A DNA stretch of 64,000 nucleotides from an uncultured Pelagibacteraceae bacterium (GTDB lineage: Bacteria > Pseudomonadota > Alphaproteobacteria > Pelagibacterales > Pelagibacteraceae), in the NCBI GenBank assembly GCA_902627805.1, contig CACOKN010000005.1:1-64000 (forward strand). Direction: 5' to 3'. This document shows positions 17,307 to 26,405 of the stretch, piece by piece. A program made the translations under genes and the position numbers. The notes under the pieces were generated by a model. The model saw only the letters and a program-made list of their open reading frames with translations. It was not told where the DNA came from and did no database searches. The first letter of the stretch is position 1. Each line of letters starts with the position of its first letter.

Positions 17307-17545
17307 TGAACATATTTACAATTATATTTATAAAATTAATTCAGGGTTACAAATACCTAATAAGTCCATTACTTGGTAACTCTTGTAGGTACTTTCCATC
17401 TTGTTCCGATTATAGCATTGAAGCATTAAAAACTTATGGTTTTTTTAAGGGTGGATATTTAAGTTTAAAAAGAATTCTTTCATGCCACCCTTTTAAAGAA
17501 GGTGGCATTGATCCTGTAAAAAAAGAAATAAAAGTTAAAAAATAA
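17306..17545 (+). CDS. yidD: Membrane protein insertion efficiency factor YidD
   Basis: Small membrane-associated protein (79 residues) with an amphipathic N-terminus. The family motif is present as [20 protein letters not shown], followed by [12 protein letters not shown]. It assists insertion of membrane proteins with YidC. It overlaps both rnpA and yidC by one base (TAATG-type junctions), so translation is probably coupled. Confidence 0.95.
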   Translation: MNIFTIIFIKLIQGYKYLISPLLGNSCRYFPSCSDYSIEALKTYGFFKGGYLSLKRILSCHPFKEGGIDPVKKEIKVKK

Positions 17546-19224
17546 TGGATACTAAAAATACAATAGCAGCTATAGCTTTATCAACTGCTGTAATTGTTTT
17601 ATGGACATTATTCTTTGTTCCAGAAAAATCAACAGTGAATCAAAATATTGTTGAAAAAAAAAAAATTGAACAAAGCGGTGATACACCAAGTTTAGAGCAA
17701 AAGGAAACCCAAATTTCAATTTCACGAGATGATGCATTAAAACAAAGTAAAAGAATTCAATTTGAAAATGATAATATTATAGGTTCAATATCATTAAAAG
17801 GTGCATCAATAGATGATTTAACTTTCAAAAATTATAAAGTAACCCTTGATAATGAACAAAGAGTAGCTTTATTAGGACCTCGAAATATTAAAGAGGGATA
17901 TCTAATAGATAGTGGTTTTGTTACCTCCGATAAAAATGTTGATGTTCCTAACTCAGATACAATTTGGTCAATAGAGGGTAACAACAAACTCACAGACGGG
18001 TCTCCAATAAAACTATCATGGTCCAACGAACAGGGCCTAAAATTTGAAAAAATAATATCGTTAGATGATAAATATCTTTTTACAGTTAAACAAAAAATAA
18101 TTAATGAGAGTAATAATAAATATGATTTTTACTCATATGGACAAATAATAAGAAATGAAATTCCGGAAATAATTGACTTTTTAATTCTTCATGAAGGACT
18201 CATTGCAACTTTAGATGATGAATTAATAGAGGAGGATTATGATGATATTCAAGAAAAGAAGTTTACTAAAGTAGCTAATAAAGGGTGGTTAGGGATAAGT
18301 GATAAATATTGGATTACTTCCTTAATACCACCAAAAGATAAAGAGTTTAAAACAACATTCGACTATAAAAATAAATTTAGAGCAAATTTTATTTCTACAG
18401 ATCCTTTGGCATTAAATGAAAAAAGTTCAATTGAAGAAGAATTACAAATTATCGTTGCTGCAAAAAGAGTGGATGTGATAGACGGATATGCTGAAAAACT
18501 CAACATAGATAAATTTGATTTAGTTATTGATTGGGGATTTTTATACTTCATAACCAAACCTCTATTTTATGGAATTGATTATTTCTTTAAACTACTTGGA
18601 AACTATGGTTTGGCAATTATAGCTATCACTATTTGTATTCGTTTAGTTTTTTTCCCATTAGCTAATTTCTCATTTAAAAGCATGGCAAAAATGAAAGTTC
18701 TTCAACCAGAAATGGTTCGTTTAAAAGAGCTGCACAAAAATGATAAAATGAAACTTCAACAAGAAATGATGGCTCTTTACAAAAAGGAAAAAGTAAACCC
18801 TATGTCAGGTTGTTTGCCAATTCTTGTTCAAATACCTGTATTTTTTGCATTATATAAAGTTTTGTTTGTCACTATTGAAATGAGACAAATGCCATTCTAT
18901 GGATGGATTCATGATTTAAGTGAGAGAGATCCTACAAGTATATTCAATATTTTTGGTTTATTGCCATACGACGTTCCAAGTTTCTTGGTTATTGGAGCTT
19001 GGCCAGTAGCAATGGGAGTTTCGATGTGGGTGCAACAAAAATTAAATCCCGCACCTACTGATCCAATGCAGGCTAAAATTTTTGCTTTCTTCCCACTTTT
19101 CTTAACTGTAATACTCGCACCATTTCCAAGTGGGTTAGTTATTTACTGGACTGTTAATAATATTTTAACAATGGCTCAGCAAGTATTTATTATGAGAAGA
19201 ACAACAGTCAAAACGACAACTTAA
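17545..19224 (+). CDS. yidC: Membrane protein insertase YidC
   Basis: Inner-membrane insertase of 559 residues in the Gram-negative form. It has an N-terminal anchor (about 6-26), a large periplasmic beta domain to about residue 330, and a C-terminal block of five membrane segments with the conserved core (GLAIIAITICIRL, MAKMKVLQPEM, NPMSGCLPILVQIPVFFALY, LVIYWTVNN). It ends with a short basic tail. In many alphaproteobacteria engB (yihA) follows; here argB follows after 21 bases. Confidence 0.97.
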   Translation: MDTKNTIAAIALSTAVIVLWTLFFVPEKSTVNQNIVEKKKIEQSGDTPSLEQKETQISISRDDALKQSKRIQFENDNIIGSISLKGASIDDLTFKNYKVTLDNEQRVALLGPRNIKEGYLIDSGFVTSDKNVDVPNSDTIWSIEGNNKLTDGSPIKLSWSNEQGLKFEKIISLDDKYLFTVKQKIINESNNKYDFYSYGQIIRNEIPEIIDFLILHEGLIATLDDELIEEDYDDIQEKKFTKVANKGWLGISDKYWITSLIPPKDKEFKTTFDYKNKFRANFISTDPLALNEKSSIEEELQIIVAAKRVDVIDGYAEKLNIDKFDLVIDWGFLYFITKPLFYGIDYFFKLLGNYGLAIIAITICIRLVFFPLANFSFKSMAKMKVLQPEMVRLKELHKNDKMKLQQEMMALYKKEKVNPMSGCLPILVQIPVFFALYKVLFVTIEMRQMPFYGWIHDLSERDPTSIFNIFGLLPYDVPSFLVIGAWPVAMGVSMWVQQKLNPAPTDPMQAKIFAFFPLFLTVILAPFPSGLVIYWTVNNILTMAQQVFIMRRTTVKTTT

Positions 19225-19245
19225 ATTCTAATTTAAAATAAATTA

Positions 19246-20094
19246 ATGGACTTAAAAAAAATTCTTCCTGAAAACGGACCCCCAATTAACGAGGTTAATA
19301 AATACATAGAAAAATATAAAAATGACTTGATTGTCATTAAATATGGAGGAAATGTTTTAATTGATAGAAATATCTTTGATAATTTTATTACTGATTTAAG
19401 TATCTTAAATAAATTAGGTCTTTCAGTTATTGTAGTTCATGGTGGAGGTCCAAGGATCAAGAGAGAATTAGATAAATCTAATATTCAATCAAAATTTATA
19501 AGAGGGTTAAGAGTCACTGATGAGAAAATTATAAACATTGTCGAGTCAGTCCTAATAGATTTTAACAATGATATTGTAAGCTCTTTGAACAAAAAAAATA
19601 CAAAAGCGGTCTCCATCCACACTAAAAAAGATAATATTATTGAGGTCGTACCAGAGGCAAAAGAACTAGGTTTTGTTGGTCTACCAAATAAGATTAATAA
19701 CAATATTTTATTGGATATTATTCGAGAAAATAAAATACCGATTATTTCACCACTAGGCTTAGATAAGAACAATCAAACACATAATATTAATGGTGATACT
19801 GCGGCAATGGCTGTAGCCAAATCTGTCAAATCAAGGAGATTGCTATTGATGACAAATGTTGATGGTGTTTTAAATAAAGAAAAAAAACTTATAGATGAAA
19901 TATCCTCATCCGAAATATTAGAGATGGTAAAAGATGAGACAATCACTGAAGGAATGATACCCAAAATAAATGCTTGTCTAGATGCTGTAAATAATGGAGT
20001 TACAGCAGCAGGTATAATTAATGGTACAAAACAGCATTCTTGTTTATGGGAAATTTTCTCAGACAAGGGATCAGGTACATTAATAAGAAAATGA
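19246..20094 (+). CDS. argB: Acetylglutamate kinase
   Basis: Second step of arginine synthesis, phosphorylating N-acetylglutamate. The protein has 282 residues of the amino-acid-kinase fold with VIKYGGNVL near residue 31, the VVHGGGPRI loop, ININGDTAAMAVA, LLMTNVDGVL and TEGMIPK. An N-terminal helix before the kinase core is the type often associated with arginine feedback. Its TGA overlaps the ATG of the HAD gene. Confidence 0.96.
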   Translation: MDLKKILPENGPPINEVNKYIEKYKNDLIVIKYGGNVLIDRNIFDNFITDLSILNKLGLSVIVVHGGGPRIKRELDKSNIQSKFIRGLRVTDEKIINIVESVLIDFNNDIVSSLNKKNTKAVSIHTKKDNIIEVVPEAKELGFVGLPNKINNNILLDIIRENKIPIISPLGLDKNNQTHNINGDTAAMAVAKSVKSRRLLLMTNVDGVLNKEKKLIDEISSSEILEMVKDETITEGMIPKINACLDAVNNGVTAAGIINGTKQHSCLWEIFSDKGSGTLIRK

Positions 20095-20780
20095 ACTTAA
20101 AAGAAAAAAAATATTTGCTACTTGATCTCGATGGTGTTTGTTATGGAAAGCATAATAATTATTCTTTAGAGCGTGTATTTGGTCAAGTTTCAAAGAGGAT
20201 GACTCAATTTATTTCTGAAAAACTTAAAATTGATAAAGATAAAGCTAAAGAATTACAAACAAATTATTTCTATAAATATAATACATCATTAAGAGGATTA
20301 ATGGTCCATAATGGAATATCACCAGATGAATTTTTATCTTACGTCCATGAAATTGATTTATCATTTATGAAAGAAGATAAAATTATGAGAAATGAGCTTA
20401 AACAATTAGATATGGAAAAATTTATCTTCACCAATGGTAGTGCTGAACATGCTGCTAATATTTTAACTCATTTGGGTGTGTATGATTTGTTTGGAAGAGA
20501 TAAGGTTTTTGATATTAAAGACGCTGGTTATGTACCTAAACCAGAAGCAGAAACCTTCGACTTAATGGTAAAAAAATTTGGTATAAATCCAAAAGAGACT
20601 ATTTACATTGAAGATATAGCTAAAAATTTAAGTATAGGTCACGAACGAGGTTGTACGACCGTTTGGTTAATTAATGATGAACATTTTGGAAAAATGGATG
20701 CAGACAAAGATTTTATTTCACACAAAATTGAAAATCTGTCTTTATTTCTTAAAGAAATAAGGCTATTAAAAAGTAATTAA
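20091..20780 (+). CDS. HAD-family phosphatase, pyrimidine 5'-nucleotidase-like
   Basis: I chose the ATG at 20091 ([19 protein letters not shown]), which overlaps the argB stop; an upstream in-frame start lies well inside argB. HAD motif I is DLDGV, with both Asp residues. Motif II is FTNGS, the motif III Lys is in PKPEAE, and motif IV is IEDIAKN. The 229-residue protein with helical cap resembles Sdt1/PPM-type pyrimidine 5'-nucleotidases, which often precede dapD in alphaproteobacteria. The physiological substrate is not shown by sequence. Confidence 0.82.
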   Translation: MNLKEKKYLLLDLDGVCYGKHNNYSLERVFGQVSKRMTQFISEKLKIDKDKAKELQTNYFYKYNTSLRGLMVHNGISPDEFLSYVHEIDLSFMKEDKIMRNELKQLDMEKFIFTNGSAEHAANILTHLGVYDLFGRDKVFDIKDAGYVPKPEAETFDLMVKKFGINPKETIYIEDIAKNLSIGHERGCTTVWLINDEHFGKMDADKDFISHKIENLSLFLKEIRLLKSN

Positions 20781-20782
20781 TT

Positions 20783-21610
20783 ATGTCTTTAGAAAAAATA
20801 ATCAATGATGCTTGGGAAAATAAAGATCAAGTAAACCAAAATTCTGATCAAAATTTAAAAGATGCTATTAACCAAGTTATTGCTGATTTAGATAGTGGTA
20901 AATCAAGAGTAGCTGAGAAAATAAATGGAGAATGGGTAACTCATCAGCACCTTAAGAAAGCAATAATGTTAAGTTTTAGAATTTACCCAATGGAAAATTT
21001 AAATGGTCCCTATAGTAGTTGGTATGATAAATTACATTTATTAAAAGGTAAAACTGCAGGATGGACCAAAGCTGATCATGAAAAAGCAGGTTTTAGAATG
21101 GTTCCGAACTCACCAGTAAGAAAAGGTTCATTTGTCGGAAAAAACGCTGTTCTTATGCCATGTTATGTAAACATTGGAGCTTATATTGACGAAGGAACGA
21201 TGATAGATACTTTTGCAAGAGCTGGTAGTTGTTGTCAGATAGGTAAGAATTGCCATATTTCTGCAGGTTCGGGTGTTGGTGGAGTTCTAGAGCCCGCTCA
21301 AGCTTTACCAACAATCATAGAGGATAATGTGTTTCTTGGAGCGATGTCAGAGGTAGTTGAAGGGGTAATTGTTGGAGAAGGTTCAGTTTTAAGTATGGGT
21401 ATGTATATTGGTCAATCAACTAAAATAGTTGAAAGGAAAACTGGGAAAATTACTTATGGTAAAATACCACCTTATTCAGTTGTAGTTCCAGGCTCGTTGC
21501 CTGATAAAAATAATTCTTCTGCACCCTCTTTGTATTGTGCAGTAATAATTAAACAAGTTGATGAAAAAACAAGATCTAAAACTTCTATTAACGACCTCTT
21601 AAGAGACTAA
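20783..21610 (+). CDS. dapD: Tetrahydrodipicolinate N-succinyltransferase
   Basis: Succinylates tetrahydrodipicolinate in the diaminopimelate/lysine pathway. The 275-residue protein has a helical N-terminus and a left-handed beta-helix of hexapeptide repeats (about 105-215, e.g. [20 protein letters not shown] and the [14 protein letters not shown] loop). It starts 2 bases after the HAD gene and ends 2 bases before dapE, so the pathway neighbours are in one operon. Confidence 0.97.
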   Translation: MSLEKIINDAWENKDQVNQNSDQNLKDAINQVIADLDSGKSRVAEKINGEWVTHQHLKKAIMLSFRIYPMENLNGPYSSWYDKLHLLKGKTAGWTKADHEKAGFRMVPNSPVRKGSFVGKNAVLMPCYVNIGAYIDEGTMIDTFARAGSCCQIGKNCHISAGSGVGGVLEPAQALPTIIEDNVFLGAMSEVVEGVIVGEGSVLSMGMYIGQSTKIVERKTGKITYGKIPPYSVVVPGSLPDKNNSSAPSLYCAVIIKQVDEKTRSKTSINDLLRD

Positions 21611-21612
21611 AA

Positions 21613-22770
21613 ATGAAAACTTTAAATGAGTTAAAATTAGCTAAAGAGCTAATCAGATTTCCTTCTATCACCCCAGTTGATGCTGGAGTAATGAAATTTT
21701 TAGAAAAAAAATTAAAAAAATTAGGTTTCAAAACAAAAATATTGGAATTTAAAGAAAGAGGATTTCAGCCTGTGAAAAACTTGTATGCAAGATTAGGATC
21801 TAAGAAACCGAATTTTATGTTTGCAGGACATGTTGATATTGTCCCTCCAGGAAACATTAAGAATTGGACAGTAAATCCATTTAAACCATCTATCAAAAAA
21901 GGCCATTTAATAGGGAGAGGTGCAAATGATATGAAAAGCTCTGTTGCAGCTTTTGTGTCTGCTGTAAGCACTTTTTTATCAAAAAATAGAAAATTCAACG
22001 GATCAATAAGTTTACTTATTACAGGAGATGAAGAAGGTGATGCAGTAAATGGCACCAAAAAAGTTGTAGATTATTTAAAAAAAAGGAAAGAGAAAATTAA
22101 CTTTTGTCTTGTTGGTGAACCAACAAATCCAAATAAATTAGGTGAAATGATAAAGATTGGACGTAGGGGTAGTTTAACTGGTAAATTAAATATTTTTGGT
22201 CAGCAAGGCCATGTTGCATATCCTCATAGAGCTAATAATCCCTCAACTATAATTGTAAAAATTTTAAAAGAATTAAAAGATATTAAATTTGATAAAGGAT
22301 CAAAAAACTTCCAACCTACAAACTTAGAGGTTACAAAAATAAATATAGATAATAACGCTGATAATGTTATCCCGGCTATGGCTAAGGCAACATTTAATAT
22401 AAGGTTTAATAATAAACATTCGTCAAGTTCTATCAAAAATAGACTTAATAAAATTTTTAAAAAAATAACCAAGAAAAATAAATCAAAATTTAAAATTGAT
22501 TATAAAGTTTCAGGTGAGGCATTTCTAACAAAGCCAAATGAAACAACGCACATGATACAAAATATCATAAAAAAAGTGACCAAAATTAAACCAAAGCTAT
22601 CTACTACAGGTGGAACCTCAGATTTAAGATTCATAAGAAAAATATCGCCTGGATTAGAATTTGGGCTTGTTGGAAAAACAATGCATAAAGTTGATGAAGC
22701 CGTATCTTTAAAAGATTTGAAAAATCTTAAGAAAATTTATGAAAACATTTTAATAAATTATTTTAAATGA
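21613..22770 (+). CDS. dapE: Succinyl-diaminopimelate desuccinylase
   Basis: Two-zinc M20 peptidase-family enzyme that removes succinate to give LL-diaminopimelate, needed for lysine and cell wall. The protein has 385 residues. Metal ligands are seen in FAGHVDIVPPG, GRGANDMK and TGDEEGDAVNGT, and the substrate/dimer region in GRRGSLTG and STTGGTSDLRF. It follows dapD directly, and its TGA overlaps the ATG of the HDAC-family gene. Confidence 0.95.
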   Translation: MKTLNELKLAKELIRFPSITPVDAGVMKFLEKKLKKLGFKTKILEFKERGFQPVKNLYARLGSKKPNFMFAGHVDIVPPGNIKNWTVNPFKPSIKKGHLIGRGANDMKSSVAAFVSAVSTFLSKNRKFNGSISLLITGDEEGDAVNGTKKVVDYLKKRKEKINFCLVGEPTNPNKLGEMIKIGRRGSLTGKLNIFGQQGHVAYPHRANNPSTIIVKILKELKDIKFDKGSKNFQPTNLEVTKINIDNNADNVIPAMAKATFNIRFNNKHSSSSIKNRLNKIFKKITKKNKSKFKIDYKVSGEAFLTKPNETTHMIQNIIKKVTKIKPKLSTTGGTSDLRFIRKISPGLEFGLVGKTMHKVDEAVSLKDLKNLKKIYENILINYFK

Positions 22771-23690
22771 AAACAGCGATCATAAATTCTGACTCCTATG
22801 AGAAACATAACACTGGCGATGGTCATCCTGAGCAGCCTAAAAGAGTAATTGCTATAAAAGAAAAGTTAAAAAAAAGAAAAGACCTAATCTGGGATAAGCC
22901 AGATAATGTTCCTGATGATATATTATCTATGACACATTCAAAAGACTATATAAATAATTTAAAAGATTCTTTTCCTCAAAAAGGCCTTAGGTTTCTAGAC
23001 GGCGATACTGTTGTATCACCCGAAAGTAAAAAAGCAGTTTTTGATGCTGCTGGTTCAACAATAAGAGCAATAGATGGAATAGAGAGTAATCAATTTAAAA
23101 ATGCATTCTGTTTGGCTAGACCACCTGGGCACCATGCTGAAAAAAATAAAGCTATGGGATTTTGTTGTATATCAAACGCAGGAGTAGCGACAAATTATTT
23201 AGTGTCAAAATATAAATACAAAAAAATTGCCTGTGTAGATTTTGACGTACACTGGGGTAATGGAAATTATGATGTCATGCGTAATAATAAAAATTCATTA
23301 TATATTTCTACGCACCAATATCCTTTTTATCCTGGAGGTGGAACAGATAAAGATAAAGGAGACTTTAATAATTCATTGAATATCCCTTTGCCCGCTGGGA
23401 CTAACTCCGAAGAATACTTTAATGCATTTGATAGGGTGTTAGAAAGATTAGTTCAATATAAACCAGATTTTCTCATATTTTCAGCAGGTTTTGATGCACA
23501 TAAAGATGATCCATTAGCTCAATTTCAACTTAGTTCAAAAGATTTTTATGAAATTACTAAAAGAACATTAGCGGCTACTAATAAGTTTACCGCAGGTAAA
23601 GTTGTTTCTATACTTGAAGGTGGATATGATTTAAATGCTTTAGCAGAAAGCGCTAACGAACATGTTAATGCATTGGTAGAATTCAATTGA
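22767..23690 (+). CDS. Histone-deacetylase family (zinc amidohydrolase)
   Basis: A 307-residue arginase/deacetylase-fold enzyme. Catalytic H122-H123 (RPPGHHAEKNKAMGFC), zinc ligands D160 and H162 (VDFDVHWGNG) and the third Asp in SAGFDAHKDDPL are present, as is the conserved Tyr in LEGGYDLNAL. Bacterial members act mostly on small acetylated amines such as polyamines or acetoin-related substrates. Coupling to dapE (ATGA overlap) and argB upstream suggests an acetylated amino acid or amine, but this is inference. It is followed by a SET-domain gene. Confidence 0.9.
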   Translation: MKTAIINSDSYEKHNTGDGHPEQPKRVIAIKEKLKKRKDLIWDKPDNVPDDILSMTHSKDYINNLKDSFPQKGLRFLDGDTVVSPESKKAVFDAAGSTIRAIDGIESNQFKNAFCLARPPGHHAEKNKAMGFCCISNAGVATNYLVSKYKYKKIACVDFDVHWGNGNYDVMRNNKNSLYISTHQYPFYPGGGTDKDKGDFNNSLNIPLPAGTNSEEYFNAFDRVLERLVQYKPDFLIFSAGFDAHKDDPLAQFQLSSKDFYEITKRTLAATNKFTAGKVVSILEGGYDLNALAESANEHVNALVEFN

Positions 23691-23720
23691 TAAATATCTA
23701 GCCCATCATAAATAGACTCC

Positions 23721-24215
23721 ATGAAACTATACAAAATAAGAAAATCAAAAATTGATAATAAAGGTCGTGGACTTTATGCTACTCAAAATATCAAAGAAGG
23801 TACAAAAATTATTAATTACTTAGGAAAAATAATTACAAATAAAGAAGTTGAAGAGTCAGATAAATATGACAATAAAAAACCTATTTATCTATTTACTCTA
23901 AATAAGAAATATACCTTAGATGGTGATTTCTCATTTAATATTGCTGGATTGGTAAATCATAGTTGTGACGCGAACGCACGTTATGATGGTAAGGGTTTAA
24001 AAATTTGGATAACAGCTGATAGAGATATTAAAAAGGGCGAAGAGATAACTTGTGATTATGGTTTTAGTTTTGATAAAGAAGATTACAAGCAATTTCCTTG
24101 TAAATGTAAATCAAAAAATTGTTGTGGTTTTATAATTCGTGAGGAAAGTAGATGGCGAATACACAGTAAATTTGCGATGAGTAATAAAAAAAAATTAATA
24201 AATAACTCTCGTTAA
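23721..24215 (+). CDS. SET-domain protein (putative lysine methyltransferase)
   Basis: A 164-residue single SET domain. It starts with the usual GRGLYATQNIKEGTKI, then the pseudoknot motif GLVNHSCDANARY and GEEITCDYGFSFD with the catalytic-type Tyr. A Cys-rich post-SET-like end (CKCKSKNCCGF) may bind zinc. Such proteins use S-adenosylmethionine to methylate protein lysines; bacterial targets are mostly unknown. It begins 30 bases after the HDAC-family gene and overlaps the 3' end of truA by 21 bases. Confidence 0.87.
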   Translation: MKLYKIRKSKIDNKGRGLYATQNIKEGTKIINYLGKIITNKEVEESDKYDNKKPIYLFTLNKKYTLDGDFSFNIAGLVNHSCDANARYDGKGLKIWITADRDIKKGEEITCDYGFSFDKEDYKQFPCKCKSKNCCGFIIREESRWRIHSKFAMSNKKKLINNSR

Positions 24216-24935
24216 ATAGAGACCTTGAGGTGGTGCAGGTGGAGCACATAATTCTCTTTTTTTTGACTGCATTACATTTACAAATCTTTTTAATGTCCAT
24301 TTTTCTTCCCCAACATATTTTAAACAACCAACCATAGACCGAACTTGTTGTTGTAAGAAAGATTGAGATCTGAATTCTATTTCAATCTTATTTTTTGTAG
24401 ATCTAATGTTTACAGATTTCATAGTCTTTATTGGACTTTTAGCCCTACAACTCGATTTTCTAAAAGTACTGAAATCTTTAGTGCCAATCAATTTTCTTGC
24501 AGCACCTTTCATCAATTTTAAATCAAGATCTTTTATAATATGCCAGCCTCTATTTTTATCTAAAACTGGTCCGCTAATCCTATTAATAATCACATAATTA
24601 TAAACTCTCATTTTAGCTGAAAATCTAGCATGAAAATTATTACCTCTTTTTGTAATTTTAAGTATTGCTATTCCATCTTTATTTAAAAAATGATTGATTG
24701 ATTTTAAAAACCTATCAATTTTGATAATCTTATTTTTACAATCAAAATGTGCTGACTGTTCTTTGGCATGTACACCAACATCTAATCTTCCAGCCCCATG
24801 TATTATGATTTTTTCTTTTATAAGTTTTGAAATTTTCTCTTGTAATAACCCTTGGACAGTTTTTCCTTTTTTTTGAATTTGCCACCCCCTAAAATTAGTG
24901 CCCTCATATTCAATTAATATTTGATACCTAAACAT
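24195..24935 (-). CDS. truA: tRNA pseudouridine38-40 synthase
   Basis: Makes pseudouridine at positions 38-40 of the tRNA anticodon arm. The length of 246 residues is typical. The catalytic Asp is in GAGRLDVGVHAKEQ, where the family usually has GRTDAGVHA, so flanking residues vary but the Asp is kept. KDFSTFRKSSC and FLQQQVRSMVGCL are typical. It is co-directional with fmt and def and overlaps the fmt end by 8 bases. Confidence 0.93.
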   Translation of the reverse strand: MFRYQILIEYEGTNFRGWQIQKKGKTVQGLLQEKISKLIKEKIIIHGAGRLDVGVHAKEQSAHFDCKNKIIKIDRFLKSINHFLNKDGIAILKITKRGNNFHARFSAKMRVYNYVIINRISGPVLDKNRGWHIIKDLDLKLMKGAARKLIGTKDFSTFRKSSCRAKSPIKTMKSVNIRSTKNKIEIEFRSQSFLQQQVRSMVGCLKYVGEEKWTLKRFVNVMQSKKRELCAPPAPPQGLYLTRVIY

Positions 24936-25860
24936 TTGATAACTTTGAGCCCTTTTTAATTTGAGAGCCCAACATGAATTCGTTAATTTTTTGTGGTCTT
25001 TTTCCTTGTCTTTGAATTTCGAGAATCTTAATAGATTGGTTTTTATTACATGCTACTTCCAGCTGATTTGAAATTATTTCTCCAACTTGACCTATACCAT
25101 TACCAATTTCGGCTTTCAAAATTTTATATCTTTCGCCATTAAAACTAAAAGAAGCACCTGGGGAGGGAAATAATCCATTTATTTTTCCAATTATTTTAGA
25201 GGCATCCTCGTCCCAATCAATACGTGACTCCTCCTTATCAATTTTTTTTGCATAAGTAGCTTTTGAATGATCCTGATCAATAAACTTCGCCTTATCTTCA
25301 AGTATATCATCCACATTATCTAAAATTTTTTCAGCAGCTAAAGCGGATAGTTTTTCCGAAATTTCTTGAGCATTTTGGTTTTGTTCTATTTTGATTTTAT
25401 AAATATTACTAACTGGTCCGCTATCCAATTCTTTTTTGATCCTCATAATACTTATGCCCGTTTCAGGATCTAAATTCATAATTGATCTCTGGATTGGCGC
25501 TGCGCCTCGCCAACTAGGAAGAATTGAGGCGTGAATATTCACAAAACCTTTTTTAGTTAAGTTTAAAAAATTTTCAGGAATTATTTGTCCATATGCACAC
25601 ACTATTGCAAGATCAGCATTTAATTCTTTTAAAAATTCATACTCCTCATGATTATCTTTAAGTGTCTTGGGTGTTCTATAATCTATATTTAAAGTTTCAG
25701 AGATACCCTGAATTGGACTTTTGTTAATTTTTTGTCCTCTATGAGATTTTTGCGGTGGTTGAGTAAAAACCACAGAAATATTATAACCATTTTGATATAG
25801 AGATTTTAAGATAGGAACACAAAATATTGGTGTACCCATAAAGATAATCTTATTTGCCAT
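24928..25860 (-). CDS. fmt: Methionyl-tRNA formyltransferase
   Basis: Formylates initiator Met-tRNA. The protein has 310 residues. The N-terminal Rossmann domain begins IIFMGTPIFCVP. The active-site set HASILPSWRGAAPIQ and the following DPETGISIM are present, and a C-terminal OB-like tRNA domain follows. It starts 2 bases after def, as in most bacteria, where formylation and deformylation genes are paired. Confidence 0.96.
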   Translation of the reverse strand: MANKIIFMGTPIFCVPILKSLYQNGYNISVVFTQPPQKSHRGQKINKSPIQGISETLNIDYRTPKTLKDNHEEYEFLKELNADLAIVCAYGQIIPENFLNLTKKGFVNIHASILPSWRGAAPIQRSIMNLDPETGISIMRIKKELDSGPVSNIYKIKIEQNQNAQEISEKLSALAAEKILDNVDDILEDKAKFIDQDHSKATYAKKIDKEESRIDWDEDASKIIGKINGLFPSPGASFSFNGERYKILKAEIGNGIGQVGEIISNQLEVACNKNQSIKILEIQRQGKRPQKINEFMLGSQIKKGSKLSNV

Positions 25861-25862
25861 CT

Positions 25863-26384
25863 TTAAACTACTATTCTGTCTGGATTTTTTTTTATTTTTG
25901 AAATTTTTTTTATGATAAAATCTTTCTTTAATTTTGATAAATGGTCAATAATTAATTTTCCATCTAAATGATTTATTTCATGTTGAATACAAGTAGATAA
26001 AAGCCCATCACATTTAAGATTTTTCTTCTCCCCCTTTTCGTCAATATATTCCACCTCACAAATTTTTGGTCTCTCAATTTCAATAAAAGTTTCAGGTATT
26101 GATAGACAACCCTCCTCGTACACCGATGTCTCTTCGCTTAAGTTTTTTATTACAGGATTAATTAATGCAATTGGTTGATTTTCTTCATCCTTATTCGAAA
26201 CGTCAACAACTAAAACTCTTTTTAGTATACCTACTTGAACTGCAGCAAGACCAATTCCCTTGGAGTGGTACATTGTTTCAAATAAGTCTTCAATTAATTT
26301 TTTTTCATTAATTCCAACTTTTTCAATTGGATCAGATATTTTTTTTAATATTTCATCTGGAACGGTAACAATTTCTTTAAGCAT
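25863..26384 (-). CDS. def: Peptide deformylase
   Basis: Metalloenzyme removing the N-formyl group from new proteins; 173 residues. All three signature motifs are visible: GIGLAAVQVG, EEGCLSIPE with the metal Cys, and QHEINHLDG with the two His and catalytic Glu. It is the first gene of the def-fmt-truA string and follows the 591-residue unknown gene by 21 bases. Confidence 0.97.
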   Translation of the reverse strand: MLKEIVTVPDEILKKISDPIEKVGINEKKLIEDLFETMYHSKGIGLAAVQVGILKRVLVVDVSNKDEENQPIALINPVIKNLSEETSVYEEGCLSIPETFIEIERPKICEVEYIDEKGEKKNLKCDGLLSTCIQHEINHLDGKLIIDHLSKLKKDFIIKKISKIKKNPDRIVV

Positions 26385-26405
26385 AATAAATAATTAAACT
26401 AATTT

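Noticed and set aside
20040-20090. Longer start for the HAD phosphatase inside argB
   Set aside because: The ATG at 20091 gives the standard ATGA junction and puts motif I at the usual distance.
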